Assembly: GCF_001499905.1 (NCBI RefSeq)
Contig: NZ_LQIS01000011.1
Span: forward strand, 57,608 to 121,607
DNA from: Mycobacterium sp. GA-1285
Lineage (GTDB): Bacteria; Actinomycetota; Actinomycetes; Mycobacteriales; Mycobacteriaceae
Direction: 5' to 3'
Length of the DNA: 64,000 nt
Shown here: one piece after another, positions 9,110 through 17,248 of the stretch
How positions within the stretch are numbered: position 1 is the stretch's first letter
Layout: each line of letters begins with the position of its first letter
The notes under the pieces: model-generated
What the model was told of the DNA's origin: nothing
Database searches by the model: none
The model's input: the letters and a program-made list of their open reading frames with translations, nothing else
Translations under genes and position numbers: made by a program

Positions 9110-10113
9110 GCCGACGCCGGGGTGGCGGGAATGTCGTAAAACTGCGTTGCCCACTTTCGAAGCGCCATATACGGTTTCGCGTCCGTGCGGGACAGGGCGG
9201 GGTTCTCGATGTACTCCTGGTAGCGCCAGATGTTCAGGTCGTCCCAGACGGTTCCCATGAACTGGCGCTCGACCTTGCGGCGCACCTCCTCGGGCGGGAC
9301 GTCGGAGCTGTCACCTGGCAGTCGGGGCCACCAGATCGAATAGAACATGTCCGAGTAGCCGTCCTCGACCGGGGTGCAGGCGAAGATCAGCCGGTGGTTC
9401 GACGAGCCCTCGAAGGCGCTGATCGCGAACCCGAGGCCGGACAGGTGGCTGTGGATGTAGAGCGCCATCTTGTCCGGGTCGTCGCTGGAGGCGTCGGGCC
9501 AGCCGGTCAGGAACCGCCACTCCTCGTCGACGACCTCCCAGTTGAGGCACTTCGGGGTGACGGTCGCGTGATGCACGTAGTGAAAGTGCGCGCTGTCGGG
9601 CCCGTTCTCCGCGACGATCTGCGGATGCACCGGCTCGCGTACCGCGCGGCTCGAAAATTCCGGGTACGGGCGGTAATAGGCGTCTTCGTCGGTCGGGAAC
9701 TGCGGGAACTTGAGGAAGAGGTCCGGCAGCTCCCACCGCGGCGGCTCGCCCTCGGGGTGATGGTAGGCGAACACGCAACCGTACTGCTCGCGCACCGGAA
9801 AGACGCGTAGACGCAGCGCCTTGTTGGGCCGGTCGGGCTGGTAGGGGATGTAGCGGTTGGTGCCGTCGGGTCCCCACCGCCAACCGTGGAAGGGGCATTC
9901 GACGCAGTCGCCGACGACCTTGCCGCCGTGGCCGATGTGCGCGCCCAGGTGCCGGCAGTGCGCCGAGAGCACGTGCAAGGCGCCGGCCTCGTCGCGATAG
10001 GCCACCAGATCCTCGCCGAAGTACCGCAGCGGTCGTGTCTCGCCCGCGGGGAATTCGGCGGACCAGCCGATCATGAACCAACCGGTGACCTTCCAGGTGA
10101 ACGGTACTTTCAT
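9106..10113 (-). CDS. Rieske non-heme iron oxygenase, KshA-like
   Basis: 335 residues. The Rieske 2Fe-2S domain binds through C53-x-H55 and C73-xx-H76. The catalytic mononuclear iron motif N-xx-D-xx-H-xxxx-H spans NGPDSAHFHYVHH with D173, H176 and H181. The arrangement matches the oxygenase component of 3-ketosteroid 9-alpha-hydroxylase and related ring hydroxylases, though it is shorter than the roughly 380 residues I recall for KshA. It would insert one hydroxyl group into an alicyclic ring, using a reductase not found in the window. It heads the four-gene minus-strand unit and has an operator half site 40 bases upstream of its ATG. The exact substrate is unknown. Confidence 0.88.
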   Translation of the reverse strand: MKVPFTWKVTGWFMIGWSAEFPAGETRPLRYFGEDLVAYRDEAGALHVLSAHCRHLGAHIGHGGKVVGDCVECPFHGWRWGPDGTNRYIPYQPDRPNKALRLRVFPVREQYGCVFAYHHPEGEPPRWELPDLFLKFPQFPTDEDAYYRPYPEFSSRAVREPVHPQIVAENGPDSAHFHYVHHATVTPKCLNWEVVDEEWRFLTGWPDASSDDPDKMALYIHSHLSGLGFAISAFEGSSNHRLIFACTPVEDGYSDMFYSIWWPRLPGDSSDVPPEEVRRKVERQFMGTVWDDLNIWRYQEYIENPALSRTDAKPYMALRKWATQFYDIPATPASA

Positions 10114-10141
10114 GCCGCACAGCCTCCCACGTCCGCGAACT

Positions 10142-10160
10142 AATGGAAGAGCTTACAGTA
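10142..10160. promoter_or_regulatory. TetR-type operator, site 3 (one good half site)
   Basis: The right arm TTACAGTA (10153-10160) and the AGC spacer are identical to site 2, but the left arm AATGGAAG has decayed to 3 of 8 matches. It lies upstream of the Rieske gene, on whose strand it reads TACTGTAA and could hold the -10 hexamer. A perfect site lies 73 bases further right. Confidence 0.45.
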
Positions 10161-10232
10161 GTGTTTTCAGGGAACGTGATACATCAGGGCTCGGAGGGGC
10201 GTTTCCGGAAACCGACCAGCCGTCCGGCGCAA

Positions 10233-10251
10233 TACTGTAATAGTTACAGTA
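10233..10251. promoter_or_regulatory. TetR-type operator, site 4 (perfect palindrome)
   Basis: TACTGTAA-TAG-TTACAGTA, with one further paired base on each side (A and T), giving 9-bp arms. It lies 29 bases before the ATG of the monooxygenase gene in the divergent region shared with the Rieske gene, and is the best-formed copy in the window. Confidence 0.78.
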
Positions 10252-10279
10252 TCTCCACTTCTGGACGTGAGGGCTTACC

Positions 10280-11905
10280 GTGACGACATCCGACACCACC
10301 CGCTTCGACGCGATCGTCGTCGGGGCCGGGTTCTCCGGTCTGTACGCGCTGCATCGACTCCGCGAGCAGGGGCTGCGCACCGTCGTGCTCGAGAAGGCCG
10401 AGAACGTCGGCGGCACATGGCTGTTCAATCGGTATCCCGGCGCGCGCTGTGACATCGAGAGCATCGAGTACTCCTACAGCTTCTCCGAGGAGATCCAGCA
10501 GGAGTGGGTATGGACCGAGACGATGCCTCGCCAGCCCGAGATCGAGGCGTACCTGAATTTCGTCGCCGACCGACTCGATCTCCGTCGCGACATCCGGTTC
10601 CATACCGAGGTCACCGCGATGACGTTCGACGAGGCCGCCTCCGAGTGGGAGGTGCAGACGGCAGACGGGGAGGTGTTCGTGGCACCGTTCGTCGTCGCGG
10701 CGACGGGGATCCTCTCGGTCCCGAAGGAACCGGAGATACCCGGTATGGGCGCCTTCGAGGGGCTCTCGCTGTTCACCAGTCGCTGGCCGAAGCAGGATGC
10801 CGACCTGACCGGCAAGCGGGTGGGCGTGATCGGAACCGGTTCCACCGGTGTGCAACTGATCCCGGTCGTGGCTCAACAGGCCGGCCACCTCACCGTGTTC
10901 CAGCGATCGCCGGCCTACACGCTGCCGTGGGAGGTCCGCCCGTTCGACGACGGCGAACTCGACGAGCTCAAGGCCAATTACGCCGAGATCCGCGCGGCGC
11001 AACGAGAACACGCGGTGGGTGCGGCCCGGCTGAGCGCGTTCTCGGTGATGTTCGAAATGATGACCAAACCGCCGCTGAAGTCCGCATCGCGCGAGGAACA
11101 ACTGCGCGCCGTCGAGGAGGGCGGCATCATCGGTGCGCTCAGCTGGGGCGACGTGTTCTTCGACATCGAGGCCAACCAGATGGCGGCCAAACTCTACGGC
11201 GAGGCGGTGGCGCGCATCGTCAAGAATCCAGAGACCGCAGCGGCGCTGACCCCGACGCACCCGTTCGGGTGTAAACGCCCAATCATCGACCAGGGCTATT
11301 ACGAGACGTTCAACCGCGACAACGTCACACTCGTGGACCTGCGCAAGGAACCGATCGTGGAGGTCACCGCGACCGGAATCCGCACCGAACAGGGCGATCA
11401 CGATCTCGACGTCATCGTCTACGCCACCGGCTTCGACGCGATGACCGGGGCGATGACGCGAATCGCGGTGACCGGGCGCGACGGGATGTCACTCGGAGAC
11501 TTCTGGACGAACGAGGGGCCATACGCCTACCTCGGCATCGCGGTGGCGGGCTTCCCGAACCTGTTCATCATCCAGGCTCCCGGAAGTCCAGCTCCCGCAA
11601 GCAATTTCGTCACCGCCCTCGAACAGCACGTCGACTGGATCGGCGAGTGCATCGGCTACCTGAGAGCCAACGGGTACCGAAGTATCGAAGCGTTGCCCGA
11701 GGCCCAACGCGAGTGGATCGACCACGCGACATCGCTCGTGGCGCCGACGGTGCTCGTCCATCCGTCGTGCAACTCCTGGTACAACGGCGGCAACGTGCCC
11801 GGCAAGAAGCGGATGTACATGGGCTACACCGGGGGCATTCCGGAGTATCGGCGTCGCTGTGACGAGGTCGCCGATGCCGGCTACACCGGGTTCAAGCTGG
11901 CATGA
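10280..11905 (+). CDS. Flavin monooxygenase, Baeyer-Villiger type
   Basis: 541 residues. FAD-binding VVGAGFSG lies at residues 13-20, with the second nucleotide-binding loop GVIGTGSTG near residue 190 and VGGTWLFNRYPGARCD in the position used by type I Baeyer-Villiger enzymes. The family fingerprint FxGxxxHxxxWP is present as FEGLSLFTSRWP (residues 159-170), with Phe165 where His is usual. It is expected to use NADPH and oxygen to turn a cyclic ketone into a lactone, although the His change could alter NADPH handling or chemistry. It heads a five-gene plus-strand unit in which every stop overlaps the next start by four bases. An upstream palindrome suggests TetR control. Confidence 0.87.
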   Translation: MTTSDTTRFDAIVVGAGFSGLYALHRLREQGLRTVVLEKAENVGGTWLFNRYPGARCDIESIEYSYSFSEEIQQEWVWTETMPRQPEIEAYLNFVADRLDLRRDIRFHTEVTAMTFDEAASEWEVQTADGEVFVAPFVVAATGILSVPKEPEIPGMGAFEGLSLFTSRWPKQDADLTGKRVGVIGTGSTGVQLIPVVAQQAGHLTVFQRSPAYTLPWEVRPFDDGELDELKANYAEIRAAQREHAVGAARLSAFSVMFEMMTKPPLKSASREEQLRAVEEGGIIGALSWGDVFFDIEANQMAAKLYGEAVARIVKNPETAAALTPTHPFGCKRPIIDQGYYETFNRDNVTLVDLRKEPIVEVTATGIRTEQGDHDLDVIVYATGFDAMTGAMTRIAVTGRDGMSLGDFWTNEGPYAYLGIAVAGFPNLFIIQAPGSPAPASNFVTALEQHVDWIGECIGYLRANGYRSIEALPEAQREWIDHATSLVAPTVLVHPSCNSWYNGGNVPGKKRMYMGYTGGIPEYRRRCDEVADAGYTGFKLA

Positions 11906-13011
11906 GAACGGCCGAGCGCGCGTACCGTATCGGTCGGGACTTCGCGGGCGTGGTGCCGCGGGCGCACGCCGCCGTCGCCGGACACGACGACTGGAAGACG
12001 TTGTCCCGCGGGGGTGCCCGGCAACTCGGCGAGGTCGTGCTCGACGAACTCGCCCTGACGGGGATGACGCTGACCGCGCCCCCGCCCAGACTGGAGCGCA
12101 CGCTCGAGTCGTGTACCGGCGCGGCCGACGAGCTGGCCGAATTGGGCCTGGCCGGCGTGCACGTCGCACCGGACGAGTTGCGGCCGAGGGCGATCCGACG
12201 ACGAAGACTCGGCCGCTCCAGATACGAGCAAGTGACCTTCGAGCATGATCCCCACCTTCCCTCGTCGCTGCAGGGATTCGGCGGCCCGGCCACCGCGGTG
12301 GTGCATCTGTGCCGAAGCGGCGATGAGCCGAGACCGTGGCTGGTGTGGGTGCACGGAGCCGGCCAGGGATTGCCGATCGACCTGGTGTTCTCGCGGGCCA
12401 GACGACTGCAGGAACGGCTCGGGTACAACATCGCGCTGCCGGTGCAGCCTGGTTGCGGGGTACGGCGCAACCGGTGGCCGGCCTATCCGAACATGGATCC
12501 GCTGAACAATCTGGCGGGAATGATCCGGGTGGTGTCCGAGGTGCGGGCGGTGCTTCGGTGGTTGCGGCCGCAGGCGAGCGCGATTGCGGTGTCCGGGGTT
12601 TCGATGGGCAGCCCGGTCGCGGGTCTGGTTTCGCACCTCGAAGAGGTGGATGCGGTCGCGGTGTACACCCCGATCTTCGGGCTCAACGCGATGATCGCCG
12701 CGCACTTGGGACGGTGGGGGCCCTCTGTGCGCGACACGATCGACCTGTTGCGGTCAGAACCCATCGAGCGCGTGATGTCGGTCGTGGACTATCAGGCCGT
12801 CGAGCCCACGGCGTCGGCCGAGCGCCGGCTGATCGTCGGTGCGTGGCACGACCAGATGGCGCGACGGGAACCGGCACAGCGACTGCACGAGCGGTGGGGC
12901 GGCGAACTGTACTGGCATCGGGGCAGCCACGTCGGCCACCTGTTCGCGGGCGGCGTGCAGCGTGCGTCGGAACGATTTCTCAGGACGGTCAGCGAGGAAG
13001 GTGCGCGATGA
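11902..13011 (+). CDS. Alpha/beta hydrolase, probable lactone or ester hydrolase
   Basis: 369 residues. An N-terminal region of about 110 residues rich in Arg and Leu precedes the hydrolase core, with the oxyanion strand WLVWVHGAGQG, the nucleophile elbow GVSMG (Ser234) and a catalytic-His candidate in GSHVGHLF (His343 or His346). The start ATG overlaps the monooxygenase stop (ATGA). Directly following a Baeyer-Villiger enzyme, the natural role is opening the lactone or ester it makes; this is inference from order. No signal peptide is seen, so it should act in the cytoplasm. Confidence 0.78.
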   Translation: MRTAERAYRIGRDFAGVVPRAHAAVAGHDDWKTLSRGGARQLGEVVLDELALTGMTLTAPPPRLERTLESCTGAADELAELGLAGVHVAPDELRPRAIRRRRLGRSRYEQVTFEHDPHLPSSLQGFGGPATAVVHLCRSGDEPRPWLVWVHGAGQGLPIDLVFSRARRLQERLGYNIALPVQPGCGVRRNRWPAYPNMDPLNNLAGMIRVVSEVRAVLRWLRPQASAIAVSGVSMGSPVAGLVSHLEEVDAVAVYTPIFGLNAMIAAHLGRWGPSVRDTIDLLRSEPIERVMSVVDYQAVEPTASAERRLIVGAWHDQMARREPAQRLHERWGGELYWHRGSHVGHLFAGGVQRASERFLRTVSEEGAR

Positions 13012-14072
13012 CGACGAGTACGGCCGCGGTGCCGGGAGGCATCGGCGAGGTGGACGCCGGTTGGCTGACCGAGGCGCTTCGCTCCGACGCTGGGCTCGAC
13101 GGCGCGACAGTCGATGATGTCCGCGCCGAGCAGATCGCGATGGACAGCGGCTTCTCGTCGCTGCTGTACCGACTGCACCTGACGGGCACCGGGGTGCCGT
13201 CCACGCTGATCGCGAAGCTTCCCGCCGTGTCGGAGGCTCGCGGCGCGATGGAGCTGCTGGGCGGTTACCGACGTGAGTTGTCCTTCTACCGTGACGTGGC
13301 CGGGCGCGCGCCGATGGACACGCCGCGGGTGTACACCGCCCGGATGGGTGACGACGGCGTCGATTTCGTGCTGTTGCTCGAGGACCTCTCGTCGTGGGAC
13401 AACGCCGATCACCTCGCGGGGCTGACGATGGACCGCGCCCGCACCTGTATCGGGCAACTGGCCGGTTTGCACTCGTGGCCGGGCGAATCCGCGGTGCTGG
13501 AGCGGTTTCCGAGTATCGATACTGATATTGCGCGGGACCTGCTGCTGCCGGCGTTCGGTCCAGGGTGGGAGATCTACCGCAGGCACACCACAGCGAATGT
13601 GCCGCCGGCAATGGCCGCGTTCGCGGAGCGTTTCGCCGAACGCGCGATCGTGGCGCTGTCCGTCCTTGCCGAACGGGAGATGCTGCTGCACGGTGATATT
13701 CGCGCCGACAACCTGTTCTTCTCCGGCGAACGGATGAAGGTGGTGGATTTCCAGTTCACCGCGCGGGGCGCGGGTGCGGCCGACGTGGCATACCTTGTCA
13801 CCCAGGGGCTGCCGACCGCTGTCCGGGAGGGTCACGACGAGGCGCTCCTGCGTGAGTACCTCGACCACGTCGCCGGGCACGGGACTTCGTACACATTCGA
13901 CGCGGCGTGGCGACACTATCGTCTTGCGGCGGTCTATCTGATGGTGTTGCCGGTCATCACGCTCAACGGTTGGGACACGTTGCCGGAACGGTCCCGTCGC
14001 TTGTGCCTGACGCTCACCGATCGTGCGGTGGCCGCCATCGATGCGATCGACGCCCTGGAGGAGTTCCGATGA
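13008..14072 (+). CDS. Phosphotransferase-fold protein (aminoglycoside-phosphotransferase/choline-kinase-like)
   Basis: 354 residues with the kinase-like fold: Brenner-type loop LLHGDIRADN (His228-Gly-Asp230 and Asn) and the metal-binding VVDFQF about 17 residues later. Such proteins are common in mycobacterial lipid and steroid clusters, often next to FadE genes, where they may phosphorylate a hydroxylated intermediate; true aminoglycoside resistance is unlikely here. ATG overlaps the hydrolase stop (ATGA). A second, unrelated member of the fold lies at 26268-27332. The substrate is not known. Confidence 0.75.
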   Translation: MTTSTAAVPGGIGEVDAGWLTEALRSDAGLDGATVDDVRAEQIAMDSGFSSLLYRLHLTGTGVPSTLIAKLPAVSEARGAMELLGGYRRELSFYRDVAGRAPMDTPRVYTARMGDDGVDFVLLLEDLSSWDNADHLAGLTMDRARTCIGQLAGLHSWPGESAVLERFPSIDTDIARDLLLPAFGPGWEIYRRHTTANVPPAMAAFAERFAERAIVALSVLAEREMLLHGDIRADNLFFSGERMKVVDFQFTARGAGAADVAYLVTQGLPTAVREGHDEALLREYLDHVAGHGTSYTFDAAWRHYRLAAVYLMVLPVITLNGWDTLPERSRRLCLTLTDRAVAAIDAIDALEEFR

Positions 14073-14443
14073 GCCGGACCGCCCGTGAGGTGGTGGAACT
14101 GTACAACCTGGTGGTGTGGAACCAGCGCGACTTCGCACTCGCCGAGGAACTTCTGGGCGACACCGTGGTTCGCCACGAGGTGGGCGAGGCGACGACTCTC
14201 ACCCACGCGGAGGCCGTCCAGCGCGTCAAGGACCGGTGGGCGATGTTCGACGCATTGCGCTTCGACCTGCCGGTCGTTGTCGCTGACGACGACGGTGAGC
14301 ACGTCGCGATCGTGTACCAGATGACGGGGAGGCTAGCGGGTGGCGGCGAGATGCCGATCGGCAGTATGGAAGTCTTCCGGGTGGTCGACGGCAGGATCGT
14401 CGAAGTGTGGAACTGCGGCTACAAGCAAGGAGTCTGGGCGTGA
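14069..14443 (+). CDS. SnoaL-like (NTF2-fold) small protein
   Basis: 124 residues with the pattern of a single NTF2/SnoaL cone: an N-terminal helix pair (AREVVELYNLVVWNQRDF), VVRHEVG, a middle strand block and the closing strands SMEVFRVVDGRIVEVWN. The fold serves as isomerase, hydratase, cyclase or epoxide-hydrolase scaffold as well as non-catalytic binding protein. No catalytic pair can be assigned with certainty, although His and Asp side chains line the expected pocket. ATG overlaps the previous stop (ATGA) and its own stop overlaps the next GTG, so it is part of the same tightly coupled message. Confidence 0.75.
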   Translation: MSRTAREVVELYNLVVWNQRDFALAEELLGDTVVRHEVGEATTLTHAEAVQRVKDRWAMFDALRFDLPVVVADDDGEHVAIVYQMTGRLAGGGEMPIGSMEVFRVVDGRIVEVWNCGYKQGVWA

Positions 14444-15483
14444 CCGAACAAGTGCTCGACGAACTGGGCTACTACCTGTTGGCCGGTGCCGGGGGTGAAG
14501 GCCCGGCCGCGCTGATGGACGAGGCCCGGCGCGGCGAGGAGCTCGGGTTCGGCACCGCGTTCATCTCCGAACGGTGGAACCTCAAGGAGGCGTCGTCGCT
14601 TGTCGGCGCGGCGTGCGCGGTCACGTCGCGCATGCAAATCGCCACGGCGGCAACGAATCACAACACGCGTCACCCGCTGATCACCGGATCGTGGGCGACG
14701 ACGATGCACCGGCTCTCGGGCGGGCGCTTCACGCTGGGCATCGGGCGCGGGGTCGCGGCGATGTACGCGGCGTTCGGCATCCCGTCGGTGACGACCGCGC
14801 AGATGGAGGATTTCGCCAACGTCATGCGCCGGTTGTGGCAGGGCGAGGTGATCTTCAATCACGACGGACCGATCGGCAAGTACCAGGTGCTGTTCCTCGA
14901 TCCGGACTTCCGCGAAGACATCCGGCTGGCGATCGTGGCATTCGGCCCGCAGACACTGGCGCTCGGAGGCCGGGCGTTCGACGACGTCGTCCTGCACACC
15001 TACTTCACCCCCGAGACCTTGCAGCGCGCGGTGAAGACGGTCAAGGACGCCGCCGAGCAGGCGGGCCGCGATCCGGCTGACGTGCGGGTGTGGTCGTGCT
15101 TCGCCACGGTGGGCGACCATCTGCCCGAGGAGTTGCGACTGAAGAAGACCGTTGCCCGGCTGGCCACCTATCTGCAGGGGTACGGTGATCTCCTGGTCAA
15201 CACCAACGGCTGGGATCCGGCTGTGCTGCAACGTTTCCGCGACGACAAGGTCGTCCAGTCGATTCCGGGCGGTATCGACCACAAGGCGTCGGCCGAGCAG
15301 ATCGAGCACATCGCGACGTTGATACCCGACGAATGGTTGGAACCGTCCGCCACCGGGTCGGCCCAGCAGTGCGTCGAGCGCATCCGCAAGGAGTTCGACT
15401 ACGGCGCCGACGCGCTGATCATGCACGGCGCGACGCCCGACGAACTCGAACCGGTCGTCGCGGCCTACCGCGCGTCGGCGTGA
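14440..15483 (+). CDS. Luciferase-like oxidoreductase (LLM family), first copy
   Basis: 347 residues of the bacterial-luciferase TIM-barrel superfamily: GFGTAFISERW near the N-terminus, ATNHNTRHP, and the hallmark GGRFTLGIGRG in the middle. Mycobacterial members usually use coenzyme F420, whereas others use FMN and include type II Baeyer-Villiger enzymes such as the diketocamphane monooxygenases; the sequence alone does not settle which applies. The GTG start overlaps the SnoaL stop (GTGA). It closes the five-gene unit and is followed by a long inverted repeat facing the convergent carboxyltransferase gene. Confidence 0.82.
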   Translation: MTEQVLDELGYYLLAGAGGEGPAALMDEARRGEELGFGTAFISERWNLKEASSLVGAACAVTSRMQIATAATNHNTRHPLITGSWATTMHRLSGGRFTLGIGRGVAAMYAAFGIPSVTTAQMEDFANVMRRLWQGEVIFNHDGPIGKYQVLFLDPDFREDIRLAIVAFGPQTLALGGRAFDDVVLHTYFTPETLQRAVKTVKDAAEQAGRDPADVRVWSCFATVGDHLPEELRLKKTVARLATYLQGYGDLLVNTNGWDPAVLQRFRDDKVVQSIPGGIDHKASAEQIEHIATLIPDEWLEPSATGSAQQCVERIRKEFDYGADALIMHGATPDELEPVVAAYRASA

Positions 15484-15526
15484 GCTGACCCCATCTACGC
15501 GAGCGGCGTGAGTTGGCCCCATCTCG

Positions 15527-15651
15527 GCGAGCGTGCGTGTTTGCACACGACGCGCCGCGGAAAGTGCGCAGTATGCGCACGGTCGTCGCGCCCGAAAGTG
15601 CGTGTAGTGCTGACTATTCGCCGCGTGTCGTGTGCAAACACGCACGCTCGC
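15527..15651. repeat. Long intergenic inverted repeat, copy D
   Basis: The left arm begins GCGAGCGTGCGTGTTTGCAC (15527-15546) and continues CACGAC; its reverse complement occupies 15627-15651 without mismatch over 25 bases, and weaker pairing extends inward. It lies between the convergent LLM and carboxyltransferase genes. Just before it, two near-copies of a TGAGCTGACCCCATCT-type unit (15481-15496 and 15509-15524) form a short tandem repeat. The left arm resembles 63470-63501. Confidence 0.78.
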
Positions 15652-15665
15652 GCAAACCCCCGAGG

Positions 15666-17165
15666 TCAGGGCGTGATGACCGTGCGGGAGACCGGCTCGG
15701 CGGCGGCCTGGCGACTGTAGAGCCCCCGCTGCAGCGCCCACAGCAGCGCGTTGCGGGTCTCCTCGGGATGGATCAGGTCGTCGAAACCCAAGTGGCCGGC
15801 CGACCGGAACGACGCCTCGACCTCCATCCGCCGAAGCCGCGCCTCGACATCCTCGGCGGCGTGTGACGCCTTGCTGAGGGCGGCCGCGCTCATCGCACCC
15901 ATCGTCGCGCCGGGATACGCGAACGTCGCGCTCTGGTTGTCAAATCCCAACAGCGACATCACCATCGAGCCGAACCCGTACGCCTTGCGCAGCGTGACAT
16001 GCAGCTTGATCGTCGTCGCGGCGGTCTGCGCGGCGAACATCCGCGCACCGCTGCGCAGCACGCCGGCCTTCTCCGACCGGCTGCCGGGCAGCATGCCCGG
16101 GTTGTCGGCGAGGTAGACGATCGGCAGGTGGAACGAGTCGGCGACCGTGATGAAGTGCGCCGCCTTGTCCGCGGCGTCGGCGTCGATCGAACCGGCGATC
16201 ACCTGCGGCTGATTGGCCACCACCGCGACCGGATGACCGCCGAGATGGGCCAGCGCACAGATGATCGCGGGCCCGAACTTCGGCTGCACCTCGAACCAGT
16301 CTGGCCGATCGAAGACGACGTCGAGCACGCGCCGCATGTCGTAGACGCGCCGGTTACCGCGGGGGACCAGCTCGAGCAGCTCCGGGGTGCTTCGCGGTGC
16401 GGCCGCCTTGTCGGCGGCAAGCGACTCCGGATACGACCACGCGCTGGACGGGAAGTACGACAGGTAGCGACGGATGTCGTCGAGCACGGCTTCGTCGTCC
16501 TCGGCGAGATTGTGGATCACGCCGCTGGTGAGCGCCACCGTCGGTCCGCCGAGGTCTTCTTTCGAAATGTCCTCGCCCGTCGACTCTTTCACCACGGGGG
16601 GCCCCGCGGTGAAGATGGCGCCTTGGCGGCTCATGATTGTCCAGTCGCACACCGGCGCCACCAGCGCACCGTGGCCGGCCGACGGCCCGAGCAGACCGGC
16701 GACCATCGGCACCTTGCCCGAACACCGCGCCTGGGCGAGAAGATCGGTCGGCGTGCGCCCGTAGTGCTCACCGCTGGGGCGAAAGCCCGCGCCCTCCAGG
16801 AGCATCACCAGCGGCACCTTGTCGCGCAAGGCCAATTCCGCCAACCGGTAACGCTTGGCGTTGCCGCCCGGGCCGATGCTGCCCGCCAGCGTGGTGAAAT
16901 CCTCGGCCCCCACCATCACCGGCCTGCCGTCGAGATAGCCGGAGCCGGCGACGATGCCGTCGGCGGCGATGTCACCGCCCACCAACGTGCCGAACTCGCG
17001 GAACGTGCCCTTGTCGAGCAGATGGTCGATGCGTGCGCGGGCGTCGAGCTTTCCCTTGCGGTGGTGCTTGGCGAGCCGCTCGGCGCCACCCATGTCGTAT
17101 GCGGTCTGGCGCCGACGCGACAGCTCGTCGAGTGTGGCGTGCCAATCCTCGGCCTTGGTCATCAC
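15666..17165 (-). CDS. Acyl-CoA carboxylase carboxyltransferase (beta) subunit
   Basis: 499 residues with the two-domain crotonase-like fold of AccD/PccB proteins: an N-terminal half with GTFREFGTLVGG and an acyl-CoA-binding Gly-rich stretch (TLAGSIGPGGNAKR), and a C-terminal half with LADNPGMLPGSRSE and YGFGSMVMSLLGFDNQS for biotin handling. It would transfer carboxyl from biotin to an acyl-CoA, as in propionyl-, methylcrotonyl- or geranyl-CoA carboxylases. No biotin carboxylase/carrier gene is in the window, so it must borrow one. ATG 17162 is an alternative start. It is divergent from the second LLM gene, with a partial operator between. Confidence 0.85.
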   Translation of the reverse strand: MMTKAEDWHATLDELSRRRQTAYDMGGAERLAKHHRKGKLDARARIDHLLDKGTFREFGTLVGGDIAADGIVAGSGYLDGRPVMVGAEDFTTLAGSIGPGGNAKRYRLAELALRDKVPLVMLLEGAGFRPSGEHYGRTPTDLLAQARCSGKVPMVAGLLGPSAGHGALVAPVCDWTIMSRQGAIFTAGPPVVKESTGEDISKEDLGGPTVALTSGVIHNLAEDDEAVLDDIRRYLSYFPSSAWSYPESLAADKAAAPRSTPELLELVPRGNRRVYDMRRVLDVVFDRPDWFEVQPKFGPAIICALAHLGGHPVAVVANQPQVIAGSIDADAADKAAHFITVADSFHLPIVYLADNPGMLPGSRSEKAGVLRSGARMFAAQTAATTIKLHVTLRKAYGFGSMVMSLLGFDNQSATFAYPGATMGAMSAAALSKASHAAEDVEARLRRMEVEASFRSAGHLGFDDLIHPEETRNALLWALQRGLYSRQAAAEPVSRTVITP

Positions 17166-17229
17166 AACTCCTGTCCATGGATAGGCGATCGTCGCACCGG
17201 CATGCCCTCGTTGACCATACTGAATTGCT

Positions 17230-17248
17230 TACTGTAGCGTCTACGACC
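17230..17248. promoter_or_regulatory. TetR-type operator, site 5 (degenerate)
   Basis: TACTGTAG-CGT-CTACGACC: the left arm matches the consensus at 7 of 8 bases and the inner GTAG/CTAC pair is intact, but the outer right arm has diverged. It ends directly at the ATG of the second LLM gene (17249). TACTGT at 17230-17235 could be the -10 element of an almost leaderless transcript. Confidence 0.4.

Noticed and set aside
13008..14072. Aminoglycoside resistance gene
   Set aside because: The kinase fold is present, but the gene is buried in a catabolic operon and resembles lipid-pathway members rather than known resistance enzymes.
15999..17237. 412-codon open frame opposite the carboxyltransferase
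   Set aside because: Antisense to a gene with complete family motifs; composition is that of a shadow frame.
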